Source: Ureibacillus yapensis
Lineage (GTDB): Bacteria > Bacillota > Bacilli > Bacillales_A > Planococcaceae
Reading direction: 5' to 3'
Length of the DNA: 64,000 bases
NCBI RefSeq assembly: GCF_003515775.1
Contig: NZ_QWEI01000012.1
Span: forward strand, 27,038-91,037
The notes below the pieces were generated by a model, which was not told where the DNA came from, did no database searches, and was given only the letters and a program-made list of their open reading frames with translations. A program made the translations under genes and the position numbers. Positions 55,732 to 64,000 of this stretch are shown piece by piece. The first letter of the stretch is position 1. Every line of letters starts with the position of its first letter.

Positions 55732-56445
55732 TTAATCTTGATGTCCATGATTTTTCAAATATGTATCCATTATTTGTTGAATAATGATTTTGCTATTCAT
55801 AATTTCATCATAAAACATAAGCGAATTTTTCTTGATCCGGTAATGCCCAATGGCAATTTCGTAAATGGGGACCTTTCTCCGAAGCGCTTCCACCAGCATG
55901 TTCGAATCGTAATCAAAGGATTCCCCTGATACGTGCAATAGCCAGGAAAGGGCTTGTCTTGGTACACAACGAAGCCCCGTTTGTATATCCAATATCCGTT
56001 TGTGAAATAAAAGAGAGAATAAAAGAGAGGCTGTGCGATTTGCGACTATATTTTTCAAGGGAACTTCCTTTGAATAAAAATTTCGAACGCCCAAAATGAT
56101 TCCATCGGAAAAAATCGGAGCATAATGCAAAAGCTTTTGGACATCTGGAATTCTATGTTGCCCGTGTGCCCCTACCGTCATAATTGACTCGATCTTCTTT
56201 AGATGGTTTAAGATATAGTGAAACCCACTCTTTAATGCACGCCCCTTCCCCCTGTTTTCCTCGTGGTCAATGACGGTGCATCCCTCTATTTCTCTTAATT
56301 CAAGAAAGAGGGAGCGGTATTTTTCATCACTTCCGTCATTCACAATCACCACGGTTTCAATTTCTAGTTGCAGGAGATCTTTTACATAATAAATAAATGA
56401 GGGTAAAGGATTAAAAGCAGGTATCACGACAGCGACTTGTGCCAC
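55732..56445 (-). CDS. Family 2 glycosyltransferase lacking the DXD motif
   Basis: This 237-residue GT2 (dolichol-phosphate-mannosyl-transferase-like) protein begins MAQVAVVIPAFNP and has VIVNDGSDE and ENRGKGRALKSGF, all normal for the fold. The metal-binding motif is altered: where relatives have LDADGQH, this one reads MTVGAHGQH, so both Asp of DXD are missing. The rest, including DIQTGLRC, is kept. It may be inactive, metal-independent, or a regulatory paralogue. It lies 37 bases downstream of adenine deaminase. Confidence 0.85.
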   Translation of the reverse strand: MAQVAVVIPAFNPLPSFIYYVKDLLQLEIETVVIVNDGSDEKYRSLFLELREIEGCTVIDHEENRGKGRALKSGFHYILNHLKKIESIMTVGAHGQHRIPDVQKLLHYAPIFSDGIILGVRNFYSKEVPLKNIVANRTASLLFSLLFHKRILDIQTGLRCVPRQALSWLLHVSGESFDYDSNMLVEALRRKVPIYEIAIGHYRIKKNSLMFYDEIMNSKIIIQQIMDTYLKNHGHQD

Positions 56446-56482
56446 AGTGTTTTACCTCCCTTCTTTTACTATTTAAAACTTG

Positions 56483-58267
56483 TTAATCAGAACTGCCTAC
56501 CGCCTCAATTGGAAGATGCTTGAAGTGCTGAACATCAAATAGTCCTGTATCCGTTAATTTCAGTTCAGGAATAACGGGTAAACTTAGGAAGGAAAGTGTC
56601 AGGAATAGGTGGAAGTTCAAATCCGGATGAATTCTATGAAGCGCGGCGTGTGTTTCCTTGACCTTTTCCTCGGCTTCGGATGCATCGAGTGTTGTCATAA
56701 TTCCTGCAATCGGAAGGGCCAAAGAGCCGATCACCTTTCCTTCATTCACTACCACCAATCCTCCTTGCATCTCTTGCAAAGCATTTAAGGCAACAATCAT
56801 ATCCGCATCGTTGGTTCCCACCACAATGGCATTGTGCGAGTCGTGTGCAATCGTTGTGGCTACGGCTCCTTTTTTCAAACCAAATCCGTGAACGATTCCC
56901 AAGCCGATTGTTCCGCGCGAATGATGGCGTTCGACCACGGCCAATTTTAATAAATCATCTTCAATGGAAGGAACAAAGACGCCGTTTCTAACATCCACTT
57001 CCTTGATCAGATGTTTTGTAATCAGTTGATTCGGCATGATGCCAATCACATTTGCTCGATTGCCTTCTTTAAACGGAATGGCCAAATCTGAAGCCGTTAT
57101 ATTTGGGAGATGAACTGAATTTAAAATCGTCTCATCGATGTTCATGGAGATTGTTTCATTTTGCAGCATCTTCCCATTCTCACTGACCTTCACTCCATCT
57201 TTCCAAACGGAGGAAATTTTCATCTTATGCAAATCCTCAAGCATGATAAAGTCCGCTGTATACCCTTCGGCAATTGCCCCTTTATCAACTAAACGATAGC
57301 ATTCCGCTGCATTTAATGTAGCCAGTTGGATAGCCTGCAATGGGTTCATTCCATGCTGGATCGCCAATGAAACAGCATAGTTAATGCTTCCTTCTTCTAT
57401 TAATTCATCTAAATGTTTATCATCAGTACAGAATGCGAATCTGCGAGCGTTTGCTGACGTAACAGCCGGCAATAGGTCGACCAGATTTTTTGCAGCAGAA
57501 CCTTCCCGTATCAATACATACAAACCTTGTTTCACACGCTCACGTGCTTCTTCGGCAGTGACGCATTCATGATCCGTTCGGATGCCAGCAGCGCGATAGC
57601 CACGCAATTGGTACCTTGATAATCCAGCACCATGGCCATCCACCATCTTATTCGCGTTTTGTGCGAGGGCAATCTTATCAAGCATGTCCGAATCTGCACC
57701 AAGAACCGCAGGGAAATCCATAACTTCAGCAAGACCCAAAACTTGCTCATTCTGAATGAAGGGAGCCAAGTCCTTTGCCTTCATCACTGCACCTGCATGT
57801 TCAAATGAGGTACAAGGAACACTTGAAGGCAGCATAAAGTAAATATCCATTGTTGCATTTTTGGCATGATCGAGCATGAATTCCATGCCCTTTGAGCCTG
57901 AAACATTGACAATTTCGTGTGGGTCGGTAATAACGGAAGTAACGCCATGGGGCAGAAGAATTTGACTGAACTGGGTTGGAGGCAACATAGAAGATTCAAT
58001 ATGAATATGGGCATCGATTAAGCCGGGAATTACGTAGCGCCCGTTCGCATCCTCTACCACTTTTGCCGTAAATTCGTCTTTTTCATCTAGCGCGATAATT
58101 TTACCGTCTGCAACTACTATGTTCGCTTTTCTCCAACATAAAGAAAAAACATCTGCTACCAAGGCATTTTTCAATATAAAGTCTGCTTCTATTCTGTTTT
58201 GGGATAAATGAATAAATCTTTCAATGCTTTTGTTGTTCGTGACCACGATGCCCATTCCCTTCTTCAT
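56483..58267 (-). CDS. ade: Adenine deaminase
   Basis: This enzyme deaminates adenine to hypoxanthine in purine salvage. It is an amidohydrolase-fold protein of about 594 residues with VIPGLIDAHIHIESSML (metal-binding HxH), DPHEIVNVSG, DGHGAG, the metal-site TDDKHLDELIE and the AdeC C-terminal domain GFGLKKGAVATTIAHDSHN. The start is uncertain among ATG 58267, ATG 58255 and GTG 58246. It is of the bacterial AdeC type, not the AMP or adenosine deaminase type. A hairpin at 58336-58371 separates it from the upstream aminotransferase gene. Confidence 0.93.
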   Translation of the reverse strand: MKKGMGIVVTNNKSIERFIHLSQNRIEADFILKNALVADVFSLCWRKANIVVADGKIIALDEKDEFTAKVVEDANGRYVIPGLIDAHIHIESSMLPPTQFSQILLPHGVTSVITDPHEIVNVSGSKGMEFMLDHAKNATMDIYFMLPSSVPCTSFEHAGAVMKAKDLAPFIQNEQVLGLAEVMDFPAVLGADSDMLDKIALAQNANKMVDGHGAGLSRYQLRGYRAAGIRTDHECVTAEEARERVKQGLYVLIREGSAAKNLVDLLPAVTSANARRFAFCTDDKHLDELIEEGSINYAVSLAIQHGMNPLQAIQLATLNAAECYRLVDKGAIAEGYTADFIMLEDLHKMKISSVWKDGVKVSENGKMLQNETISMNIDETILNSVHLPNITASDLAIPFKEGNRANVIGIMPNQLITKHLIKEVDVRNGVFVPSIEDDLLKLAVVERHHSRGTIGLGIVHGFGLKKGAVATTIAHDSHNAIVVGTNDADMIVALNALQEMQGGLVVVNEGKVIGSLALPIAGIMTTLDASEAEEKVKETHAALHRIHPDLNFHLFLTLSFLSLPVIPELKLTDTGLFDVQHFKHLPIEAVGSSD

Positions 58268-58335
58268 CACTTGTTCTTAATTTACAATATATTCTACGGA
58301 TTTCCTGATTACAACTGCTAAGCCTCTATAGTGAA

Positions 58336-58371
58336 ATCGTACAAGCGGTGAATGAACACTGCTTGTACGAT
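58336..58371 (-). terminator. Hairpin after aminotransferase gene
   Basis: ATCGTACAAGC pairs perfectly with GCTTGTACGAT around an inner GTG/CAC, loop of a few bases. The T-run is weak, so partial termination is possible. Confidence 0.6.
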
Positions 58372-58392
58372 TGAATTGAATGTATGCCGAGC

Positions 58393-59580
58393 TTAGGTCG
58401 TTTCAAGCGCTCCTTTCACGACTTGCCCTGTTTCATTTTTAAAAGCACTAATCGCTATTTCGGTATTTACTGAAACGCCGAGTTCTTGCAATACTGTTCC
58501 AATCTCCCGAATAGCCTGCTCCAGCATTTCTTCCGTCGTATTTCCCATATGGCCGATGCGAAACGCCTTCCCTGCCAGATGAGCCAAAGCCCCTGCCACG
58601 ATGACTCCTTTATGCGATAGCATCGTTCGAAATGCCACATCATCCACACCTTCCGGATATAGCATACAGCTTAGCGTCGGTGCTGCAACCTCTTCTGCTG
58701 CCAACGGTTTCATGTCAAACGTGCGGAGGGCAGCACGGACACCACGACCATAGGAGATATGCCGTCTTTCGCGTTCTTCCATCCCTTCATCCAATACAAT
58801 GCTCATGGCAGTTTGGTATGCATAGATTAAGTTTACCGGAGGCGTTGCGAAGTATTTGGAAGGGTCCTTCATAATCGGAAGCCAATTATTTATATCGCAA
58901 TAGTAAGCAGGAATTGTTCCCAACTCTTCCCGTGCCTTAAGTGCAGTTTGGTTAAATGCCACAATCGCAAGGCCCGGTGGAATACCAATTGCTTTTTGTG
59001 ACCCTGTTAATGTGACATCAATTTTATATTCTGGATGTCCATAGGTTTTGCTCATGTTTTCATCCAAAGCAGCCGTAGCTACCACACCATCCAAAATCAC
59101 AAGAGCACCCGCTTGTTTCACAATAGGAATGAGCGTTTCCAGGTCCGATACTACTCCGGTAGACGTATCGGCATGCGTGATCGTCACTGCTTTATATTGA
59201 TCCAGCGATAATTTTTCCTGAACAAGCAGAGGATCGACCTGTTTCCCCCACTCTGATTGAAGCACCTCTACCTCAATGCCATATGCTTGTGCAAGTGGGG
59301 TAAAGCGGTCACCGAAATAGCCATGGCTAATAACCAGCAGTTTCTCGCCTCGCCCAACGGTATTCACAATCGCCATTTCCATGGCCAGTGTCCCCGAACC
59401 TGCTACAATAAAGACTTCTCCGTCTGTTTGAAAGAGCTCCTTTGTTTGTTTAATGGCCTCTTTAAAAATCGCTGCAAATCTTGAATCTGTATGCCCTCTT
59501 GTTTCCCTGGCCAACGCTTCATATATTTCATCTGCAACCGGTGTAGGTCCAGGCACTAAAAGCAATTCTTTATTTTTCAA
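58393..59580 (-). CDS. Alanine/serine-glyoxylate aminotransferase (PucG-like)
   Basis: This 395-residue class V PLP aminotransferase has LVPGPTPVADEIYEAL at the start, TRGHTDSRF, the phosphate region AGSGTLAMEMAI, ILDGVVATAALDE (cofactor Asp) and TGSQKAIGIPPGLA with the PLP lysine. The family includes serine-pyruvate, alanine-glyoxylate and (S)-ureidoglycine-glyoxylate (PucG) aminotransferases; the exact amino donor cannot be told. The neighbours aceA and aceB make and use glyoxylate, supporting a glyoxylate-glycine role. Start is a TTG at 59580 after AAAGGGG. Confidence 0.88.
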   Translation of the reverse strand: MKNKELLLVPGPTPVADEIYEALARETRGHTDSRFAAIFKEAIKQTKELFQTDGEVFIVAGSGTLAMEMAIVNTVGRGEKLLVISHGYFGDRFTPLAQAYGIEVEVLQSEWGKQVDPLLVQEKLSLDQYKAVTITHADTSTGVVSDLETLIPIVKQAGALVILDGVVATAALDENMSKTYGHPEYKIDVTLTGSQKAIGIPPGLAIVAFNQTALKAREELGTIPAYYCDINNWLPIMKDPSKYFATPPVNLIYAYQTAMSIVLDEGMEERERRHISYGRGVRAALRTFDMKPLAAEEVAAPTLSCMLYPEGVDDVAFRTMLSHKGVIVAGALAHLAGKAFRIGHMGNTTEEMLEQAIREIGTVLQELGVSVNTEIAISAFKNETGQVVKGALETT

Positions 59581-59701
59581 AACACAACAGTCCCCTTTGC
59601 TTATATTTATACTTATTTATTCAATTCTTGATATGCCGGAAATTTCCCTCCCATTTACGGAATTTTAATAAAACAATCAGAGATGGTCCGGAAGGAAATT
59701 G

Positions 59702-59738
59702 AAAAATGTCTTACTAGCTCATGACAACTAGCAAGACA
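59702..59738 (-). terminator. Terminator after aceB
   Basis: GTCTTaCTAG pairs with CTAGcAAGAC; on the minus strand an ATTTTT tail follows. Confidence 0.75.
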
Positions 59739-59827
59739 TCCATCCCCATTTGAACAATATACAATTAATCCCCTGTTTGAAGCGCATCAAAATAGTATTG
59801 GAGGCATCCATTCATACCTTTTGATGG

Positions 59828-61429
59828 TTAGCTGATTTTTTCATACCCCGGCAAGGTTAAAAATTCTACAAAATCTTCTTGCTCAATCAAAGCTTTAAAC
59901 AGTTCTGCCGCTTCATCGTAACGGCCACTGTTAAAGAACTGCTCCCCAACAGCCTCTTTAATTTGCGCAAGCTCTTCATTTAAAATATCCAATGTCAGCT
60001 CAAGCGTCACATTGCGTCCGTCTTCAAGAATTCCTTTAGGATGGCGAATCCACTGCCATACTTGGGTACGGGAAATCTCGGCTGTTGCTGCATCTTCCAT
60101 TAAATTGTTGATCGGTGCAGCACCATTTCCACGTAACCACGATGCAATATACTGAACACCTACACTGCAATTGACACGAAGACCTTCTTCTGTAATTGTG
60201 CCTTCTGGAACTTCAACTAAATCCTCGGCACTTACGTTTACGTCTTCACGTTTTTTATCAATCTGATTAGGCGTTTTCATAACGGCATCAAACTGTTCCA
60301 TTGCGACAGGTACCAATCCCGGATGGGCTACCCAAGTTCCATCATGGCCATCTGTTGCTTCACGGCGTTTATCTTCGGCTACTTTCGCAAACGCAATGCT
60401 ATTTGCTTCTTCGTCATTTTTTACCGGAATTTGAGCGGCCATTCCACCCATTGCCGGTGCATTTCGCTTATGGCATGTTTGGATACATAGTGATGTATAA
60501 GCTTTCATAAACGGAACAGTCATCGTTACCTGGCCACGGTCCGGCAATATCACTTCCCGCTGGTTTCGAAGACGTTTAATGTAGCTGAAAATATAGTCCC
60601 AGCGCCCACAGTTTAACCCTGCGGAATGATCACGCAATTCATACAAGATTTCATCCATCTCAAAGGCTGCAACAATCGTTTCAATTAAAACGGTTGCTTT
60701 AATCGTTCCTTGAGGGATTCCTAAATAATCTTGGGCAAAGACAAACACATCATTCCATAAGCGTGCCTCCAAGTGGCTTTCAAGCTTTGGCAGATAGAAG
60801 TATGGTCCTGTACCTCGTGCCAGTGCTTCCTTAGCATTGTGGAAGAAGTAAAGTCCAAAGTCAAAGAAACTCCCCGACATCACTTCGCCATCTACCAGTA
60901 CATTTTTCTCAAGTAGATGCAACCCTCTAGGACGAACAAGCAGAACAGCAGTTTCGTCATTCAGCTTATATGTTTTGCCATTGGATTGCTGTGTTAATTC
61001 GATTGTGCGATTTACAGAATCACGCATATTGATTTGGCCTGCAATCATATTCTCCCAAGTAGGTGTGGAAGCATCTTCAAAACAAGCCATAAACATTTTC
61101 GCACCCGAGTTTAGAGCGTTAATAACCATTTTACGATCTACCGCTGGACCGGTAATTTCGACACGGCGGTCTTGAAGATCTTGCGGAAGTGGAGCAATTG
61201 TCCAGTCTCCCTGGCGAATGCTTTCCGTCTCTTTTAGAAATTGCAGCTTCTCTCCGGCATCAAGACGCTTTTGACGCTCTTCCCGTCTTTCAAGCAATTC
61301 TTTCCGGCGTTCATTAAATCTCTCATGAAGTAAGACAATAAAGTCCAATGCTTCAGGCGTTAAAATTTCCTTTGCTTGTTCCGTAAGCTCTCCTACAATT
61401 TTAATTCTTTGTGATATAGCCTGCTCCAT
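59828..61429 (-). CDS. aceB: Malate synthase A
   Basis: Malate synthase joins glyoxylate and acetyl-CoA to malate, the second step of the glyoxylate shunt. The 533-residue protein shows [13 protein letters not shown], the signature [31 protein letters not shown] and the C-terminal catalytic Asp region [20 protein letters not shown]. It is the A (AceB) type, not GlcB. It is preceded by aceA with a gap of about 104 bases that holds a long inverted repeat. Confidence 0.97.
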   Translation of the reverse strand: MEQAISQRIKIVGELTEQAKEILTPEALDFIVLLHERFNERRKELLERREERQKRLDAGEKLQFLKETESIRQGDWTIAPLPQDLQDRRVEITGPAVDRKMVINALNSGAKMFMACFEDASTPTWENMIAGQINMRDSVNRTIELTQQSNGKTYKLNDETAVLLVRPRGLHLLEKNVLVDGEVMSGSFFDFGLYFFHNAKEALARGTGPYFYLPKLESHLEARLWNDVFVFAQDYLGIPQGTIKATVLIETIVAAFEMDEILYELRDHSAGLNCGRWDYIFSYIKRLRNQREVILPDRGQVTMTVPFMKAYTSLCIQTCHKRNAPAMGGMAAQIPVKNDEEANSIAFAKVAEDKRREATDGHDGTWVAHPGLVPVAMEQFDAVMKTPNQIDKKREDVNVSAEDLVEVPEGTITEEGLRVNCSVGVQYIASWLRGNGAAPINNLMEDAATAEISRTQVWQWIRHPKGILEDGRNVTLELTLDILNEELAQIKEAVGEQFFNSGRYDEAAELFKALIEQEDFVEFLTLPGYEKIS

Positions 61430-61465
61430 TTCGATAACCCCACCTTTATATCATCACTTTTAAAC

Positions 61466-61523
61466 CACCTTGACTAAAACTATTAATTTCTTTATTACTA
61501 GAATAATAGTTTTAGCCAAGGTG
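61466..61523. other. Long inverted repeat between aceA and aceB
   Basis: CACCTTG-a-CTAAAACTATTA (61466-61485) pairs with TAATAGTTTTAG-c-CAAGGTG (61504-61523): 20-bp stem, one mismatch. On the aceA transcript it could be a leaky terminator or an mRNA stabiliser; the T-run is poor. Confidence 0.6.
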
Positions 61524-61533
61524 TAATCCTTAA

Positions 61534-62817
61534 TTAAGCAAATTGAGCCGTTTCAGTCGAACCCGCCATTGCTGTAGTAGAAGATGTACCACCGGAAATT
61601 GCTTGAGCCACTTCATCAAAATAGCCTGTGCCAACTTCACGTTGGTGCTTCGTAGCTGTATAGCCTTTTTCTTCTAAGTCGAACTCAGCTTGTTGAAGTT
61701 TGGAGTATGCTGCCATACCGTTATCTTTATAATCCACAGCAAGTTCAAACATTGATTTATTTAATGAATGGAAACCAGCTAGTGTTACGAATTGGAATTT
61801 ATAGCCCATTTTCGCAATTTCACGTTGGAATTCAGCAATCTCCTGGTCGGAAAGTTTTGCTTTCCAGTTAAATGATGGTGAACAGTTGTATGCCAACATT
61901 TTGCCAGGGAATTTTGCATGAATGCCTTCTGCAAACTCACGTGCTTCTTCAATTGATGGATTGGATGTTTCACACCAGATTAAATCCGCATATGGTGCGT
62001 AAGCCAAGCCGCGTGCAATCGCTTGTTTGATTCCGGCATTTGTACGGAAGAATCCTTCTGGCGTACGCTCACCAGTAATAAACTCAGCATCGCGTGGATC
62101 AATGTCACTTGTTACCATGTCAGCAGCATCCGCATCAGTACGTGCAATCAGAATTGTATCCACTCCCATTACATCCATTGCCAGGCGAGCAGCAACCAGG
62201 TTGCGTACAGCATTTTGTGTTGGAAGCAATACTTTCCCGCCTAAGTGACCGCATTTTTTCTCGGATGCCAATTGGTCTTCCAAGTGAACCCCTGCAGCTC
62301 CTGCTTCAATCATGCCTTTTACCAGTTCAAATACGTTTAGAGGTCCCCCAAAACCAGCTTCCGCATCTGCTACAATTGGTGCAAACCAGTCAAAATCGTC
62401 ATTGCGTCCTTCTGCATGATCAATTTGATCTGCACGTTGCAATGCTTGATTAATACGCTTTACAACTTGAGGAACTGAATTGGCAGGATATAAAGATTGG
62501 TCCGGATACATTTGACCAGCAAGGTTTGCATCAGCCGCTACTTGCCACCCCGATAAGTAAATAGCTTTTAAACCTGCTTTTACCTGTTGAACTGCCTGAT
62601 TTCCAGTTAATGCACCTAGCGCATTAATGAAATCTTCTTCCTGCAAGGATTTCCAAAGACGTGTTGCCCCACGTTTTGCCAATGTTTGTTCCACAATTAC
62701 GGAACCTTGTAATTTTACGACTTCCTCTGCCGTGTATGCTCTTTCAATCCCTTTCCATCTTGGATTTTCTGCCCAATCCTTTTTAATTGCCTCGATTTTT
62801 TCTTGTCTTGTTGACAT
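61534..62817 (-). CDS. aceA: Isocitrate lyase
   Basis: Isocitrate lyase splits isocitrate to glyoxylate and succinate, the first step of the glyoxylate shunt. The 427-residue protein carries the active-site loop [14 protein letters not shown] with the catalytic Cys in KKCGH, DADAGFGG-like [17 protein letters not shown], and [13 protein letters not shown]. Length matches the short bacterial form. It is followed by aceB and is divergent from a LytTR-type regulator gene. Confidence 0.97.
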   Translation of the reverse strand: MSTRQEKIEAIKKDWAENPRWKGIERAYTAEEVVKLQGSVIVEQTLAKRGATRLWKSLQEEDFINALGALTGNQAVQQVKAGLKAIYLSGWQVAADANLAGQMYPDQSLYPANSVPQVVKRINQALQRADQIDHAEGRNDDFDWFAPIVADAEAGFGGPLNVFELVKGMIEAGAAGVHLEDQLASEKKCGHLGGKVLLPTQNAVRNLVAARLAMDVMGVDTILIARTDADAADMVTSDIDPRDAEFITGERTPEGFFRTNAGIKQAIARGLAYAPYADLIWCETSNPSIEEAREFAEGIHAKFPGKMLAYNCSPSFNWKAKLSDQEIAEFQREIAKMGYKFQFVTLAGFHSLNKSMFELAVDYKDNGMAAYSKLQQAEFDLEEKGYTATKHQREVGTGYFDEVAQAISGGTSSTTAMAGSTETAQFA

Positions 62818-62873
62818 GAATATTCACACCTTCCCCTTTATTTAAATACACTCTGACAAAAATAATTTATAAT

Positions 62874-63013
62874 TACTGTTCCATAACAGAGGTATTTGTT
62901 GTAAATTAATATATAACAGAATGATTTATTTTTCATTATTTTCTGACGAATTACTGTAATATTGGGATGAAATGGGAATATAACGAGATGAAGTATTTAG
63001 ATTTGTTGTAAAT
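62874..63013. promoter_or_regulatory. Repeated sites in the aceA / LytTR intergenic region
   Basis: ATAACAGA occurs at 62883-62890 and 62913-62920, 30 bases apart; its complement TCTGTTATR partly fits the LytTR half-site. The first copy lies in the palindrome CTGTT-ccat-AACAG (62876-62889). TTTGTTGTAAAT occurs at 62895-62906 and 63002-63013. These are candidate regulator sites. Confidence 0.45.
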
Positions 63014-63033
63014 CACAAAGGGGGATTCTAAAT

Positions 63034-63705
63034 ATGAAAGTTGAAAATTTACTCGTCAAAAGGGAAGAACTTGAACAATTTAAAATGATTTTAGAGGATT
63101 GGATTCCAAAGGATGCCTCTATCGCGATTGCCATAGCAGGGAATTATGTATTCTATAGTCCGAGTACGGCTCATTTTCATTTAAAAATAGGAGAATCCGT
63201 TCATCCGCAAAGCATAGCAGCAAGAGTCTTGAGTACCCGGAAGAAAACGGAGATACTATCAGATGACTCATTATTCGGAACACCCTACTATGCTGTAGGT
63301 TACCCTATAAGTGTAAATCAGGAGGAGGCTGCTTTAATTATCGTCCTCCCTTCCACCTACTCATCAGAAATACAGGAATCCTATAAATTCCTGACAGGAA
63401 GACAGGAAGATGACTGGACACCCATTCCTATCGAACAGATTTCGCATATTGAAAGTCTGCAAAAACGTACTTGGTTCTACTGCAACGAAGAGAAATTTAA
63501 AACACCTATTACTCTGAAGGAACTGCAAACGAAACTTCCATCCTGTTTTTTGCGAATTCATCGTTCGTATATCATCAACATCTATTTTATTAAGCGTATA
63601 GCGAAAGATTTAACTTCCAATTATATAATTGAATTAAAAAATGGAGTTGAGCTGCCTGTCAGTCAATCATATTTGGGTGACTTACGAAGTGTCTTGGAGT
63701 TTTAG
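63034..63705 (+). CDS. LytTR-type DNA-binding regulator with N-terminal sensor domain
   Basis: This 223-residue protein has a C-terminal LytTR DNA-binding domain (about 125-223; PIEQISHIESLQKRTWFY, CFLRIHRSYIINIYFIKRI). The N-terminal half (about 1-120; ILEDWIPKDASIAIAIAGNYVFYSP) is probably a PAS/GAF-like sensor of the CdaR-related type, without a receiver domain, so it needs no histidine kinase. It is divergent from aceA and is the natural candidate to control the glyoxylate shunt. The ATG follows AAAGGGGG. Confidence 0.82.
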   Translation: MKVENLLVKREELEQFKMILEDWIPKDASIAIAIAGNYVFYSPSTAHFHLKIGESVHPQSIAARVLSTRKKTEILSDDSLFGTPYYAVGYPISVNQEEAALIIVLPSTYSSEIQESYKFLTGRQEDDWTPIPIEQISHIESLQKRTWFYCNEEKFKTPITLKELQTKLPSCFLRIHRSYIINIYFIKRIAKDLTSNYIIELKNGVELPVSQSYLGDLRSVLEF

Positions 63706-64000
63706 AACAGAAGATTGAGTGCAAGTCATTATTATGAGGACCCTTTAGTTTTCGATAAGCACTAATCGAATATTTAAGGTGAAGAACAACCGGGAATAGA
63801 CCTTTTTATTGTAGAGTTTGGTTACGCATTAGGTTAGTGGGAACAGGCAATTAGGATGTGTCTAAACCCCGACTTGGGGAGTTTAAGGAAAAAGCCATGT
63901 TTCGTTGCATAGGAAACGCGCCGACCAAATCCTCCAGATTTTTGATAGTTGGCCGCCTAACGTTTATTTAATAAATAAAAAAACCGCTGAGTACTCAGCG
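63706..64000. other. Right-end intergenic region
   Basis: No ORF is supported in the last 295 bases. There is a hairpin near 63862-63882 (CCCC-gactt-GGGG flanked by TAAAC/GTTTA). The final 16 bases are the palindrome CGCTGAGTACTCAGCG. Confidence 0.55.
63977..64000 (-). terminator. Terminator of a gene beyond the right edge
   Basis: CGCTGAGT pairs with ACTCAGCG and is followed on the minus strand by GGTTTTTTT. The stem may continue past the window end. It should end a minus-strand gene outside the window. Confidence 0.7.

Overview
The window reads as ordinary chromosome of a low-GC, Gram-positive, aerobic Bacillales bacterium. Strong AGGAGG-type ribosome binding sites, frequent TTG/GTG starts, a sigma-54 factor with a RocR-like activator, a guanine-riboswitch xpt-pbuX unit, YpsA, YwbE, a bacterial NO synthase and a seven-gene Mrp antiporter operon all fit Bacillaceae/Planococcaceae (Lysinibacillus/Solibacillus-like). 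The genus is inference. I found no rRNA, tRNA, CRISPR array, prophage or insertion sequence.

Layout. 1-4.8 kb: two efflux units, each divergent from a TetR regulator (an MMPL transporter cut by the window edge, and an ABC-2 exporter). 4.9-9.4 kb: rpoN (sigma-54), a RocR-like sigma-54 activator and, divergent from it, rocD behind a textbook -24/-12 promoter with two upstream palindromes. 9.5-16.4 kb: ypsA, an orphan small gene, fumC, xpt-pbuX with guanine aptamer, terminator and PurBox-like sites, an unknown protein and a soluble chemoreceptor. 16.6-20.2 kb: a LysP-type permease, a CynX-type MFS protein and a membrane-anchored Mrr-like nuclease. 20.2-28.7 kb: a run rich in nitrosative/oxidative and DNA-damage functions (nos, uvsE, an unknown protein, a diguanylate cyclase, alkD, ywbE, katA). 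28.8-41 kb: mixed transporters and enzymes, including a BMP lipoprotein paired with a chemoreceptor, an AlaX-type editing protein and a frameshifted flavin monooxygenase. 41.3-47.1 kb: mrpABCDEFG. 47.4-55.5 kb: a stand-alone KdpD-like USP protein, a PfkB kinase, and an unusual four-gene cluster (GNAT, DMT transporter, argininosuccinate-lyase-like enzyme, BadF-type kinase), then a transglutaminase-like protein and a YkvA-like protein. 55.7-63.7 kb: a glycosyltransferase lacking its DXD motif, adenine deaminase, a glyoxylate aminotransferase, malate synthase, isocitrate lyase and a divergent LytTR regulator.

Together the genes describe a respiring, amino-acid- and acetate-using soil-type organism: arginine/ornithine catabolism under sigma-54, the glyoxylate shunt, purine salvage, Na+/H+ homeostasis by Mrp, and peroxide/NO/UV defence. 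Several intergenic spaces hold structured elements of the kind that are multicopy in these genomes. The observations I would follow first are the lyase-kinase cluster, the sigma-54 island with its structured spacer, the DnaA-box cluster beside mrpG, the BMP-chemoreceptor pair, the KdpD-like USP protein beside mrp and the DXD-less glycosyltransferase.
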